64,000 nt of DNA from Ostrinia nubilalis (taxonomy: Eukaryota > Arthropoda > Insecta > Lepidoptera > Crambidae). The stretch is from the NCBI RefSeq assembly GCF_963855985.1, contig NC_087105.1, forward strand, positions 4,094,501 to 4,158,500, in the 5' to 3' direction. Position 1 is the first letter of the stretch, and every line of letters begins with the position of its first letter. The notes beneath the pieces are model-generated. The model ran no database searches and was not told the origin of the DNA. It saw only the letters and a program-made list of their open reading frames with translations. Position numbers and translations under genes: made by a program. This document shows, piece by piece, positions 1-45,763 of the stretch.

Positions 1-1
1 A

Positions 2-34351
<34,350 letters not shown>

Positions 34352-34372
34352 TAATTAGAATAAGAATTGTGT

Positions 34373-34378
34373 AATAAA
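34373..34378 (+). terminator. POLE poly(A) signal
   Basis: AATAAA 22 bp after the TGA stop. Confidence 0.6.
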
Positions 34379-34749
34379 TTAGATTAAGGATTATGTTATT
34401 AAATATTTTTATAATGATATATTGTTTTCAATTTGTTACATACCATTTTTCCTTTAATAGGGTGGGTTATAGAGTAACTTGTAATATTGTCTGTTAATTA
34501 TGCCTTTGGTAAATAAAAACTGCAACTTGCAACAGACAAAATACTAGAGAAGTACTAAATAAACAGTAGATGGCTGCAACAGCCATTTCGTTTAAGAAAT
34601 ACTGTATAATTTTTAGCACAAATATAGATCTACATCAACAACAAATAAAACAAGAATTTAATAATCACAATGTATATTTTACAATTATATTAGATACTAA
34701 CTCAAAATAATTACACAAATTAATTAGAATTAAAGAAACAAAAATAAAT
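34379..34749. other. Tail-to-tail interval between POLE and SEC13
   Basis: AT-rich 3' flanks of two convergent genes. No ORF, repeat or RNA gene was recognised. Confidence 0.6.
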
Positions 34750-35798
34750 TTAAAGTGTACTTCTTTCTTCATTGGGGGTCTGGCCTAATCCTTTGGCTAC
34801 CTCGCTTATACATAACCACTGGCCGTCAGGGCTCTCTTTCCAGAGGCTTACTTTGTTGTCCCCTCCGGAGACGGCCAGGATGTTGCCGGTCAGTGACCAG
34901 CTCAAGCTCCAAACGACATCATCGAAAGTATTCAGAATGGTGGGGGTCCATGAAACATTGTCATCACTAGTCCAGATCACCACTCGCTTGTCCTGTGAGC
35001 AGCTGGCGATCATAGACCTTTGTAATCCAAGAGAGGGGGCCCAAGCTACATCTCTGACCCAGTCCATGTGCATTTCAAGGCGATTCTCTTCTATCCATTG
35101 GTCTCCTTGCTCTCTCCAAATCTAAAATACACAAAAAATGTTCAAGTATTAGCAACATAACTAAAACTTGTGAATAAAAATAAACAGGAACTGAGTAATA
35201 ATAATAAATGTTACCAAGTTATCTGTACCTTTATCAAATTGTCACATCCTCCAGATACTATTCTCTTGGGTGCATCTTTATTGGAGAGAGGGTCTAGGTT
35301 CAAGTCTGCTGATATTGCAGGACACCAGCTGACTGAGTTGACGCCAATAGCATGAGCACCTGTTATTTTCTTCACATCCCAATTGCCACTGTCCAGCACA
35401 TTAGTGATGATCGATATGGAACCGTCGGAACTGCAGCAAGCCAGTATCAGGCCATACTCTGCCGGTGCCCACGCCACTGAGTTCACCGAACTCTCATGTC
35501 CAGTATATTCGTACAGCTTGGTCCATTCGCCGGACTCTTTCCATATAATGACTTTTCTATCGTATGAACACGAAGCCAAGAGATTACCGTACTTAGGATG
35601 AGCCCAGGCAACCTGCCACACTGGTCCGAAATGCCCCTTCAAGTCGGCAGCAAGTGTTTGGGTACCACTTTTGATGTCGTATATTTTTACTGAATTATCT
35701 GACGAGCAGGTGGCTAGCCGCAATCCATAATAGTCCAATTCGGCATCGTGTATCATATCTTCATGGCCGGTATCAATAGTATTTAGTACGGTAATCAT
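34750..35798 (-). CDS. SEC13: SEC13, COPII coat / nuclear pore WD40 protein
   Basis: Outer-coat subunit of COPII vesicles leaving the ER, also a nuclear-pore scaffold protein and part of the GATOR2 complex. Exon 1 is 35798-35229 and exon 2 is 35121-34750; joined they give 313 aa, close to the usual ~320. The start [20 protein letters not shown] fits the family start, so the longer upstream frame to 35888 is treated as 5' UTR. WD-repeat landmarks: [79 protein letters not shown]. Donor AAG|gtacag, acceptor tttttag|atttgg. No exon copies follow either exon. Confidence 0.97.
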
Positions 35799-36454
35799 TT
35801 TGGAAAAAGTGCAACCACACAACTCGAATCTCACACAACACGCAACTGTCAGATGTCGGTTGACGTGGAATGACAATGTTACCAGCACTAAAATTAACAG
35901 CGTTTAGTTAGCTTATCTAAAGCCTTGTTCGCAGTTCGCACTAGTCAAATAATTTAGTCGAGCTCGATCGAGTATTTTAGTAGCTAAACGTGTCCGATGT
36001 CCGAACACCAAAAATTTAGTCGAGTAGGTTACTAAATCCTTTAGTCGAGTGTCGAGCGAGCCAATCCATTTTGTTCTATTTTGACAGGATATTGATCGCC
36101 TTAACTCTTGCTGCGCGCTACCTTTTTACAAGAATGCTTAGAGCAAGAATCATGAAGCTAAAGATAAGAATGTCCACAGAGGCTCTGTAGTGAAAACGCC
36201 GTTTGATATTTATATTTTTTTTTACAATTTCTAAACTTACTGAGCTATATTGTTGTAGCCTAGACACATCACTATTAAGTCGTGGTCATGTTTTTTTACG
36301 TGATAACACTGAAAGTCGTCACAGCTGTTTGTCAAGAAAACAAATGTCAATAATTGTCAAACAAAAGTTCGTAATGCGAATTCCTCAAATCTGGAAATAT
36401 TGATGAGCTAATTTCTATAAATTATGAAAGTTTGGTCAGATATCAAATAGCAAG
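35799..36454. promoter_or_regulatory. Divergent promoter region, SEC13 / C3orf33-like
   Basis: 656 bp between two starts that read away from each other, so it presumably carries both promoters. No TATA box or initiator can be assigned. It includes a stretch at 35935-36070 with three tttagtcgag-type repeats, probably a small dispersed element. Confidence 0.5.
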
Positions 36455-37654
36455 ATGTCTGAGAGAAGAGACGGCTTCTTTTACAGCTTAACCAATTTGT
36501 TGCAGCAGGATTACCGTGGTGTCAACGTAAGATAAATTTATCATACTTTTACATTAATGTAGGTAGATAGACTATCTTGTTATGAATGTTTTTTTGGTTT
36601 ACAGATAGCCGTCTATGCTCTCGCAACTGCTGGCTTAGCTGTGTCGATACATAAGATACGTCCGGTAATGAATGATGATTTTCATTGGATTTAATGTGGT
36701 TTATTGACCATTACATAACTTAACAATACTTTTTGAATTTAGGTTAGCAAGTTTTCGAAAGCAAGCAATATACCGGAGCACTTCTTGCGGAGCCATGAGC
36801 CTCTCAGAGGAGTGTACACGGGGGTGCAGCATACTCCAATGCGCTTGTTGGTTGACCATCGGGCACCAATATACTTGCCTCTCTGGCATTCCAGCAAACC
36901 ACCAATGCTAGTAAAGGTTTGTAACAAAGTCCATCATAAAATACGTTTATTAAAAACTATGTTAGTATCAGTTTTTAGCTTATTCTTGTTGTATGTTTAT
37001 TCTTAAAAATTCATATAGATTTATGTAAAGTAATTATAAAATTGTTTTTGTTTTTTTGGCAGCTGTGGGGTGTTGATATTGTTAGTGGAAATGCAGTGAA
37101 CTGGCTGGAATGTGTGGCCAAGGGCAAACAGGTGACTTTGAAACCCATTGCCACAGACAAGGATACATTAGTCTCCACTGTTTTATTGCATTTACCCCAA
37201 CCGAAGGTACTTATTAAATATTTTTGTATTTGATATTATATGTTTGTTTACTATATAAGATAGTTACTAATTGTTGTGTTATGTTTTTCAGACAAAATCT
37301 GTGGAGACTTTTGATCTTGGGCAGAAATTGGTTGAACTTGGCTTTGCAAAGGCTTCCGTTCCACTAAACATAAAGAAAAACACAATCGAGTCACAATTAG
37401 CTCCAGCACTGTTGTCAGCAGAAGCCAGAGCAAAAAGCTTCCGCAATGGAGTCTGGTCTGATAACCTGCCGCCACTCCCTGTTTACGTTACATATTGGCG
37501 GAAAGGCTCTCAACTCACAGCAGAACTTTTAGTTCTGAGTCTCAAAAAATTTATACAGTTGTTCGGATTTGCATCGAAAAGTGCCTTAGTAGGAGTGAAA
37601 AACCTCGCTCTTCGACCTTTCAGATCCTCTCCTAAGCAAGTACAAGCAACATGA
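36455..37654 (+). CDS. C3orf33-like protein (membrane-anchored, nuclease-like fold)
   Basis: Exons 36455-36526, 36605-36664, 36743-36916, 37063-37206 and 37292-37654, all phase 0; 270 aa. The start ATG gives MSERRDGFFYSLTNLLQQDY. Exon 2 (INIAVYALATAGLAVSIHKI across the junction) is a single hydrophobic segment, likely a membrane anchor. The rest (VSKFSKASNIPEHFLRSHEP LRG..., LWGVDIVSGNAVNWL, FDLGQKLVELGFAKAS, AEARAKSFRNGVW) resembles the staphylococcal-nuclease-like domain family of vertebrate C3orf33, with the order SDIPxxFxRxxxxLRG and a late GxGK/GLG-type strand replaced by GFAKAS. Catalytic residues of true nucleases are not evident, so activity is unlikely. The biochemical role is unknown. 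Confidence 0.75.
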
Positions 37655-37797
37655 AAGCATTTATTTATATTATAAAAGTTGTTACTTAAATTCATAGTGG
37701 TTGTACCAAATGAGCTACAATAAATGTAATGATTTGGGTACTCTTCAACTAGGAATACTTCCATTTATCAAAAATTGTTTTGTATATACTGTTGGAA

Positions 37798-37803
37798 AAT
37801 AAA
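37798..37803 (+). terminator. Poly(A) signal of the C3orf33-like gene
   Basis: AATAAA about 145 bp after the stop at 37654. Confidence 0.55.
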
Positions 37804-37891
37804 GTTTCTTATCAAAGTGCTTTATCATCATTTCTTAGAGATAAAAAACCCTGCACTTGACTAAAACAAATGTGTTGTAAAAAAAGCACTG

Positions 37892-37897
37892 TTTATT
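37892..37897 (-). terminator. Candidate poly(A) signal for Rab8
   Basis: TTTATT on + (AATAAA on -), about 400 bp downstream of the Rab8 stop. It faces the convergent C3orf33-like signal 90 bp away. Confidence 0.4.
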
Positions 37898-38297
37898 CAA
37901 ATTAAATAGTATATATTACAATAAAATATATATAATTATCTTAATTAAAATTGCAAAGGAAAAGTACAGCTAAATAATAATCTATTGTAATATCCATTGA
38001 AACCATTTAAAAAATAAACACCAATTAATTTCGCCCTAAAAATATGAATCGTCACTTCAGATGTTAAAATAATGTACATGTAATTTACGACACAATACTG
38101 TTCGATCATTAACTAAGAGACAAAGTAGGTATAATCGCGGATATAAAAATACAAAAGCAAGTCTCATCCCCTTCAGGAGTCGATGCACCAGTCAAAAAGT
38201 TGTAGGTCGAAAAATATAGTAGAGGTGGGTACGTTTACGGTCCACTTTAGAGTAGGGTGTTGTGGCGTGGTGCGAGGGACGCGCGGGCGGGGCGCCG

Positions 38298-40893
38298 TCA
38301 GAGCAGCGAGCAGCGCGCCAGCCACGACGTCGGCTTCCGCTGCTGCTCGTTGGCACGCAGCTGGTGCGCCCCGGTGCGCGGCGCCGGGTTGCTTGCTTCC
38401 TGAACATTCAAGCACCACTACGTTACCACACGGTCATCCCACTGGTTTGAACAAGAAAATAGAATGGATATAATCGAAAAACAATGGGTATTTGGGACCA
38501 ATGTGAACTTTTGACATTACAGTTTGGAAACAAGTTCACCAAAATCTTAAAATTATTTTCGAGTATGATAGGTAAAAAGGGAGCACACAATGCAGCAGTA
38601 TTTTTAAAGCTTTCTCAATTTAACAGTAAATGAACATGAACATGCATCAAACATTAGGACTTAGTTTATTATTTGTTGTCATAATAATGAAAATGACAAT
38701 TAGCTAAGCATAACGAATGGCTTTATGGCTTCCCTAAGAAGTTATCTACTTAGGCTTCTAATTTTTAAAGAAGCCTGATTGGATGCCCGCAAATGGGTCG
38801 GTGTGACCACTGGTGGTCGCATCGACCCGTGTGCGTGTAAGTAAAATGACGCATTTCGGTAACTAAATAAATATCAATAGCATCTAATGTCATGAATGAA
38901 TAAACACGTAACAACACATTACACAACAGACAAATTGTAGATGGTCATAACAACAACACAGCAAACCTCATTACCTTCTGTTTTCATATAGAGAGCCATG
39001 AAACAAAGAATATTTAGGGTTAATAACTACTTCATTAAATAGTAGGTATTTGGTTAGGGATGTTTCCTGGGTCAAAAAGCAAGAGTTTTAATTAGTCCGT
39101 CAGTAAACTTATCAAAAAATACTCTACACGTATTTTTCACTTTTTCAAACTAATGAAAATTTAAAGAGATAAAGCGCGCCAATGTTCATAAGAAGAGGCC
39201 CATGACGTCAATGCTTGCATAAAAGTGCCGCACGTTGTGACGTCGTGCGGAACTTCAACGCACCATAACTATGTAATTATTTGTTAGATTGACAAATAAA
39301 AATATATGTGTCCAATATTTTTTGATATTAAACATGACGGACTAAAAAAATTTTTTTAGGAAACTAGCCTAATTGAATGAAAAAAGGACTGATTTGAACT
39401 ATATTTACATTTGCACATTACAAAAAAATATTTAGAACAAGGTAAATATTTTCAAAACATTTTAAAGTTTTAATTCACTCAAGTGATGTCTCTATTTCTG
39501 TGGCTTGTTTACGAAATGTATTCGTAGGTGGCACCACAAATAGTTAGCATTTATGAATTAGTCCTTGAACCAATTGTCCGGTACATTACAATCACTTATC
39601 ATAGACCATGTTGATGACAATCGTGTAAAGTGAAATGACTGTAAAATATACCTGTTTTTTCTCCATCTTGGCCTTGATATCCCTTGCTAGCGTGAAGAAT
39701 GCATACTCAACATTTAATGAGTCTTTAGCTGACGTCTCTACAAACTTAATCTGATACTCTATAGCTAATTGTTCTCCTCGTTCTTTTGAGACCTAGAATA
39801 AAGTATTAGTTTTATGATAAATAATATAAATTTAAATTACAAAATTGATTAATTAATAAAATACAAACTCAGCTAATTTTTACCTGTCTTTTAGAATCTA
39901 AATCACACTTATTTCCAAGTATCATCTTTTCCACATCGGCGCTTGCATTCTCCTCAATGTTTCTTATCCAATTTTTAATATTTTCAAAACTTTTCTCATT
40001 TGTAACATCATAAACCAGCATAATCCCCATTGAACCTCGATAGTACGCTGTTGTTATTGTACGGAACCGCTCCTGTCCTGCTGTATCCCTATAAAATAAA
40101 CATGATTTCTTTGTTAATTCTTTTAATGTGATGATTATTTTATACTATCTATACTCTGTAATTCATTCTATTTTTTGTTATTGTGGTTTTTGATGAAGCC
40201 AAAAGGAAGTTACTAAAATAACTGACAATAACATAAGCCACATTTAAAACATAACAATTAATTCTGTATCATGCCATTGTTTTCCTTTTAGATAAAAATA
40301 TAATTTATTAGTATCAAATTTAATGGAATCGATTATTTACAAAATAATATCAGATACTGTCTGCAGGGATAAGAATTTTAGGATTAAAATAACTGCTGCT
40401 AATTTAAGTATTGATAACACAAACAAAAGAATTCTTACCATATTTGTAATTTTACTTTTTTACCATCAAGGTCTATTGTCCGAATTTTGAAGTCGATCCC
40501 TGGAAACAAGAAGCACTTGTTAAATTTTGTGAGTTCACTAATTAGAGCTAGTCTGTATGATGTCATGAAAGAGCTCATTCATTTAATTCGATAAGGGCTA
40601 CATTATCACAGCGCCGCACCCTTTCCGTTGAGTAGCACTCTTCATGTATCACCACACAAAAAAGCAGTCGGAGAACAATGAAACAAAAAATCTGTTTCAT
40701 GACAAATTATACGATATAAAAAAAGAAGATATCTGACAATAACCTTTGATAAAAATTACGAGCACTTACCAATGGTAGATATAAATGATATATTGAAAGC
40801 ATCTTCTGAAAATCTAAATAGTATAGACGTTTTACCCACTCCGGAATCACCTATCAAGAGTAATTTAAATAAATAATCGTAAGTTTTTGCCAT
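38298..40893 (-). CDS. Rab8: Rab8 small GTPase
   Basis: Directs exocytic vesicle traffic from Golgi and recycling compartments to the plasma membrane. Exons (5'->3') 40893-40770, 40499-40439, 40088-39884, 39792-39652 and 38399-38298; 633 nt, 210 aa. The start [20 protein letters not shown] is typical of Rab8/10/13. Motifs: P-loop GDSGVGKT, switch [34 protein letters not shown]. The last exon ends WLARCSLL*; a single-cysteine CxLL prenylation box fits Rab8 and argues against Rab10, which ends with two cysteines. The 1.25-kb last intron (38400-39651) shows nothing recognisable. Confidence 0.96.
38400..39651. other. Rab8 last intron, no recognised feature
   Basis: AT-rich intron with no element ends, RNA gene or ORF of note. 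Confidence 0.6.
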
Positions 40894-41398
40894 TTTCTAC
40901 CACAATCAGATTACAGGATACATGGGCCATTCATTTGGCATTTTTTGAGTAATCACTAGTGTTGTATTGCATAAGATCTACGTGTCACAGACTAAAGCCT
41001 ATTCATGTCATTAAACCGCATTAAACTTAAATTCTTGATTTTATTGTTATTCTATCCTTAATTAGTAGATGAAATGGCTTATAATTAAAATCATATACAT
41101 TTTTAAGTAAATTAGAACTAATATAGATGAACTATCATTATAATCGATTGCATCAGTCCAATTGAATTATTAATTGAATGTATATAGCGTTAAAGTACAG
41201 CAAATTTAGTGTTGCCAGTTCTTAATTACAGAGAGAGCTTGAATCGGTAAAATAAAACTGTCAATTTAACTGTCAAATACTGAAGGTGGCGTCGTCGCTG
41301 TTTTTGTAATTTTTGAGGAAATTTTAAATAAAATATTAGTTTTAATTATTTTTATTGTATAGTTCCTGTAGAAATGTGCTTTTAGTTTATGTTCCATC
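40894..41398. promoter_or_regulatory. Divergent promoter region, Rab8 / RPB7
   Basis: 505 bp between the ATGs of two divergent housekeeping genes; a shared bidirectional promoter is likely. No specific motif can be assigned with confidence. Confidence 0.5.
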
Positions 41399-42749
41399 AT
41401 GTTTTATCACGTAAGTTATTGAACTTTGCTGTACCAAAATCAAATTTGTTTTACACAGCTTCTGATGTAAACAAAATCTTTCAGATCTCTTTAGAACACG
41501 AAATACTACTACACCCTAGATATTTCGGACCCCAGCTCTTGGATACAGTGAAGCAGAAGTTGTATACTGAAGTTGAAGGAACATGCACAGGAAAGTAAGT
41601 ACTTAATTGGTGTTTAAAATATTACTCTTTTAGGTTACTTTTTTAGTAAGAAAAGAAAGAAAGAAAAAACATTTATTTGGTACCAAAAAATTAAACAATA
41701 AGTACAATCAACTTAAAAAGCAAAATACATTGTACCAAGTAGTTGCTAAGATGGGGTTCTTTTTGTACCCACTTCTAAGATAGGTTTTAATAGCTAATTA
41801 TCGTTCTCAATAATTGCATTGAATTAATTACCGATTTTTTTATCACAGATATGGCTTCGTAATAGCTGTGACCACAATAGATAGCATAGGAGCGGGCTTA
41901 ATACAGCCAGGCCAAGGGTTTGTGGTTTATCCTGTTAAATACAAAGCTATTGTATTTCGGCCTTTCAAGGGAGAGGTTTTAGATGCTATTGTTACACAAG
42001 TGAATAAGGTAAGTGCACTATACAGTTCATTTATATAATAGTGATATGAAATGTTACAACTTAGCTCATGAACTTCTTTGTTTTAGGTGGGAATGTTTGC
42101 TCAGATCGGCCCATTGAGTTGTTTTATTTCTCATCATGTGAGTAAAATAATCCTTTCTGAAATACTTTAATTTGATACACTTATGCCCGTTTTCACCATC
42201 AATCCCTAATTTTAGAGTGACCCCTATGGTAACACATAGCAGGAATTTTGTTTACATAGGGGTCACTTAAAAATTATGAACTGATGGTGAAAACGGGCAC
42301 TAATTTCCCTTTTTTTCCACATCAACATTTTAATACTTGGACATTTTACAATACTCAATCTAGTTCAAAACTAAGCAAAAGTCATACTTCCAGTGATAAT
42401 GATTAGTTCAGTATGTGAATGGCAGGTCATTCGCATATATTGCTTTCTAATTTGATTCTTTTTTGTTCTCCAGTCCATTCCAGCTGACATGGAGTTTTGT
42501 CCAAATGTCAATCCACCCTGTTACAAGAGCAAGCAAGAAGACAATGTAATTCAGGAAGAAGATGTAATTCGGTTGAAGATTGTGGGCACAAGGGTTGATG
42601 CCACGGGTATTGTAAGTACCTTTTTTTCTTTCTAAAAAGCATTTTTCTGGTCATCATTTTTGTATCATATATCTAACATATATTTTTTTTCATTTCAGTT
42701 TGCTATTGGAACATTGATGGATGACTACCTTGGACTTGTTACACAGTAA
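41399..42749 (+). CDS. Rpb7: RNA polymerase II subunit RPB7
   Basis: Forms with RPB4 the stalk of RNA polymerase II and contacts nascent RNA. Exons 41399-41410, 41485-41594, 41849-42008, 42087-42137, 42474-42611 and 42699-42749; 522 nt, 173 aa. The first coding exon is only 12 nt (MFYH) and is too short for an ORF search; a longer frame from 41389 over the same bases is out of frame. Landmarks: [78 protein letters not shown] (OB fold), DDYLGLVTQ end. Confidence 0.97.
42185..42298. repeat. Foldback MITE (gcccgttttcaccatcaatc family), copy 2
   Basis: Same ends as 26950-27213, with ataggggtcacttaaaaatt in the right arm. It is 114 bp, shorter than the POLE-intron copy. It lies in the RPB7 intron between 42137 and 42474. 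Confidence 0.85.
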
Positions 42750-42807
42750 AAAATAATGTATACCTACATATTTAATTGTAAGACTCATAGCATTAAGTGT
42801 AAAAAGG

Positions 42808-42813
42808 AATAAA
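42808..42813 (+). terminator. RPB7 poly(A) signal
   Basis: AATAAA about 60 bp after the TAA stop. Confidence 0.65.
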
Positions 42814-42849
42814 TAATACATGATCCATTATTTGTAATCATTTATTTGG

Positions 42850-45673
42850 CATTCAAATAATAGGGTAAAATTCCATACACAAATGTAACAAAAACAATCC
42901 ATCAAAAAGAATAAAATATTTGGACATTTTCAGTCTATTTGGGCAGTACATGGTGATGGTGGTTTACATAAAAATCTTTCGATTCATTAGTGCCTTAAAT
43001 TATTCTACAAATAATCGCCTTATAGCTACAAGACTTCATACTGTTTGTCTTTGTATGAAATGCATGAAGATGTAAATTAATAGAAAAGTGGATGTTATGA
43101 ATAATGTTTAAGCAGTATAATTAATAAAATTGTGAAGTAATTGTTTCTGAATGCCAAATTTTGCATTATTATTCATACATTCAGCTCTAATATTAAGAGT
43201 ATGCATATTTTTGAATTCTTACATATCAATAATATGTACAAGTTTCAATTTTAAAAATATAAATAAGAAAATGAAAATAATAATATCCAAAGGGACAATT
43301 CAAAGTCTTTGGTTTACCAATTATATACAAAGTCATCTTAAATTATGTAAGTCAAATAAATAAAATCGAATGAAATATTGCTTGTTTTAACACAAATTAT
43401 ATGGCATCTAAATAAATAATACTCATTATGAGATCAGAAACAAGCTAAGCAAAATAGTGATTGTCTAAGCACCAAATAAGTCTAAAGTAATAAAAATTAC
43501 TAAAATATGGCTTCTTTCATACAATTTAAACAAATGCGCGTAAAGACATTCGTCTTTACAATATAATGTTCGGTTGTCTACATAATTATATTTATACATT
43601 GATTATTTCAGATTCTATGTCTACAATATTAAATATATTTTTATTATAAAATATACAGACATAACATTGTGCAATATAATGTAATATGCATGATAGAAGA
43701 TATAAGAATGTTATAAACAATCAGTAATTATTTTGCAGTCACAATAAATTTGCACAAATCGCTCACTGAGTATTAACTATGCTAGAAATAACATGCTGAT
43801 AAGCTCTTAGAAGAAATAATTTGCTTAAAAATACAAAGATAAGAGCTTAAATCAGCATTATTACTTCAGCTCTCCACAAGGCACAGAACAAGATTTTAGG
43901 AATATTATGGAAAGGTAATAAGGAAGTGTTTTTGAGCAAAGATAATGACAACATGATTAAACATAGGAAAAGATTTAGAATATAAATTTTATTGAGGGAA
44001 ATCTATATTTAAAATGTAAGGACGCTACTATTTAACACACATGTCGTATATTTAGTAGTAAAGACAAGCAAAACATACGCTATGTGAAAGGCAAAAGGGG
44101 TATAGTGGGATGGGCTTAGTAGTTAAGTAGATTGTGTTGCCATTTTAATTTGAATCAACAACTGTATTGATTGCCAAATTATTACTAAACTTGTTCCAAA
44201 TATTTTACGTGTTTCAGCATGGTAAATTGCATAAATTGAAATGGCATTACAACCCAGATCTTACAAGTACCACAGACTAAAGAGGGGAATAAGATTGTTA
44301 TAATTTAAATTACTCTATGTATATTTAACTCGAGAAACATCTTAACATTCATAACGTTTGATAAGACTATCCCACAACATTATTACATGTAACATTAATT
44401 TATTAACAGCAATAATACTGACACTGACATAACATTTAAAGTTTATTTAGATCGGAATATAATTTTTAATTTATTTTAAACATGGATTAAAAATGCTGAA
44501 CTATTCACGAAATATATGGTTTATTTTTGCTTCCCCGTCTTCTGGCAACTGAAATCGTCCATTCTTGCACTCGAAACCAAACGCCACTTCGCTACTGTTT
44601 GTGTTGTGAAGTAAATGTAGACTGACCGTTTCATTTAATATGCTTTGCTAACTAATAAATAAAATTAAAATAAGTTTTCGTTTACTAAAGAGCGACGTTG
44701 TCGTTCCGTGACCCGCATGCGTTCGCACGGGGTCGTGTTCCAGCGACATTTACTTCTCCGTTTCTGTTCCGACTCAGGCGCGCGATCGAGCTCCAAATTT
44801 GCCTATCCTAACTTTACACCTAGATTAACTAGTGACTAAGTACTGGAGCTAACGCTCTTAACGCCTGTGATAATAGGCCGAGCGGTAGGAAACCACATTT
44901 CACACGTTTTCTAATCCAGGCGGTCTTGTAGCTTTATCTTTCGGTGTGTTTCTCATTTTCTTTTTTTTAATTTGTAATTTTAACTTAAACTAAAATATTT
45001 CATAAAAAGTATAAAAAACAATGTTTACTCATAATTATTTAGGTTACCTATTACATAATTTAAAATAAATAGTCAAATGCATCAGTAGTTAAACCATCGT
45101 CATTACCTTTTTAATAAATTACAATATTAGATCATCATCATCGTCATCATGAAACCATGATACAAAATGTATCTTATCGTTCATATAAAAGAACAATAAT
45201 TTATACGTATTGCACTCATTTGAGTTCTCTCTCTCTATTGAATTCCTTACTCCAGTCACCCTGTATACCTAAGACCGCCTCGAATTTCAGAATCTTACTA
45301 TTAATGCAGATACATACTTTACTTTATTAATACAGACCTAAAATGTAACACCTTATCTTCAATCTGCAGGCCAACGAGTTCTTAAGGGCCAGCAGATTTT
45401 TATGGAATTTTTGCTAAAATCTGCTTTCTCAACTCTGTAGGTTCTTCCCGCAAAAAAGAAACCTTGACTTGAGTTTTTTGAACCTATAGGTAGTATATCC
45501 CTTCAAATAAAACCGTGACCTTTTTAACCTATACGTGTGATTCCCCCGCTCTGCCAAACGGAACCATTCAACGGACTACGTTCCGTTCGTTCATTCGTTC
45601 ACTCCGTGCGGGCCCGGCCATGACGGCCGGCCTACTGCCTGACGTGGAAGCACTGGCACTAGGCGTGCGGGTG
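42850..45673. other. Intergenic / 3'-UTR interval between RPB7 and the myosin gene
   Basis: 2.8 kb of AT-rich DNA between convergent genes. It likely includes the myosin 3' UTR (- strand). No ORF with recognisable product, RNA gene or clear element was found; around 44690-44780 there is a short GC-rich patch. Confidence 0.55.
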
Positions 45674-45763
45674 TCACGAGGCGGCCGCGGGCGGCGCCGC
45701 CGGCGACACCGGCCCGCGGACCGCCTCGATGTAGTCCTTGATCAGCGTCGCGATTTGGTAGGC
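45674..45763 (-). CDS. Myosin last exon, end of FERM-2
   Basis: Encodes [20 protein letters not shown] then PAAPPAAAS and TGA. The [12 protein letters not shown] helix is the final helix of an F3 lobe. Acceptor atttccag|gcctac on -. Confidence 0.85.
   Translation of the reverse strand, partial: AYQIATLIKDYIEAVRGPVSPAAPPAAAS

Noticed and set aside
35799..35888. Upstream start for SEC13 at 35888
   Set aside because: The family begins at the [18 protein letters not shown] start; the 30 upstream residues show no family similarity.
38173..38473. GC-rich ORFs overlapping the Rab8 last exon
   Set aside because: Off-frame readings; the Rab8 frame ending CSLL joins in phase with the rest of the gene.
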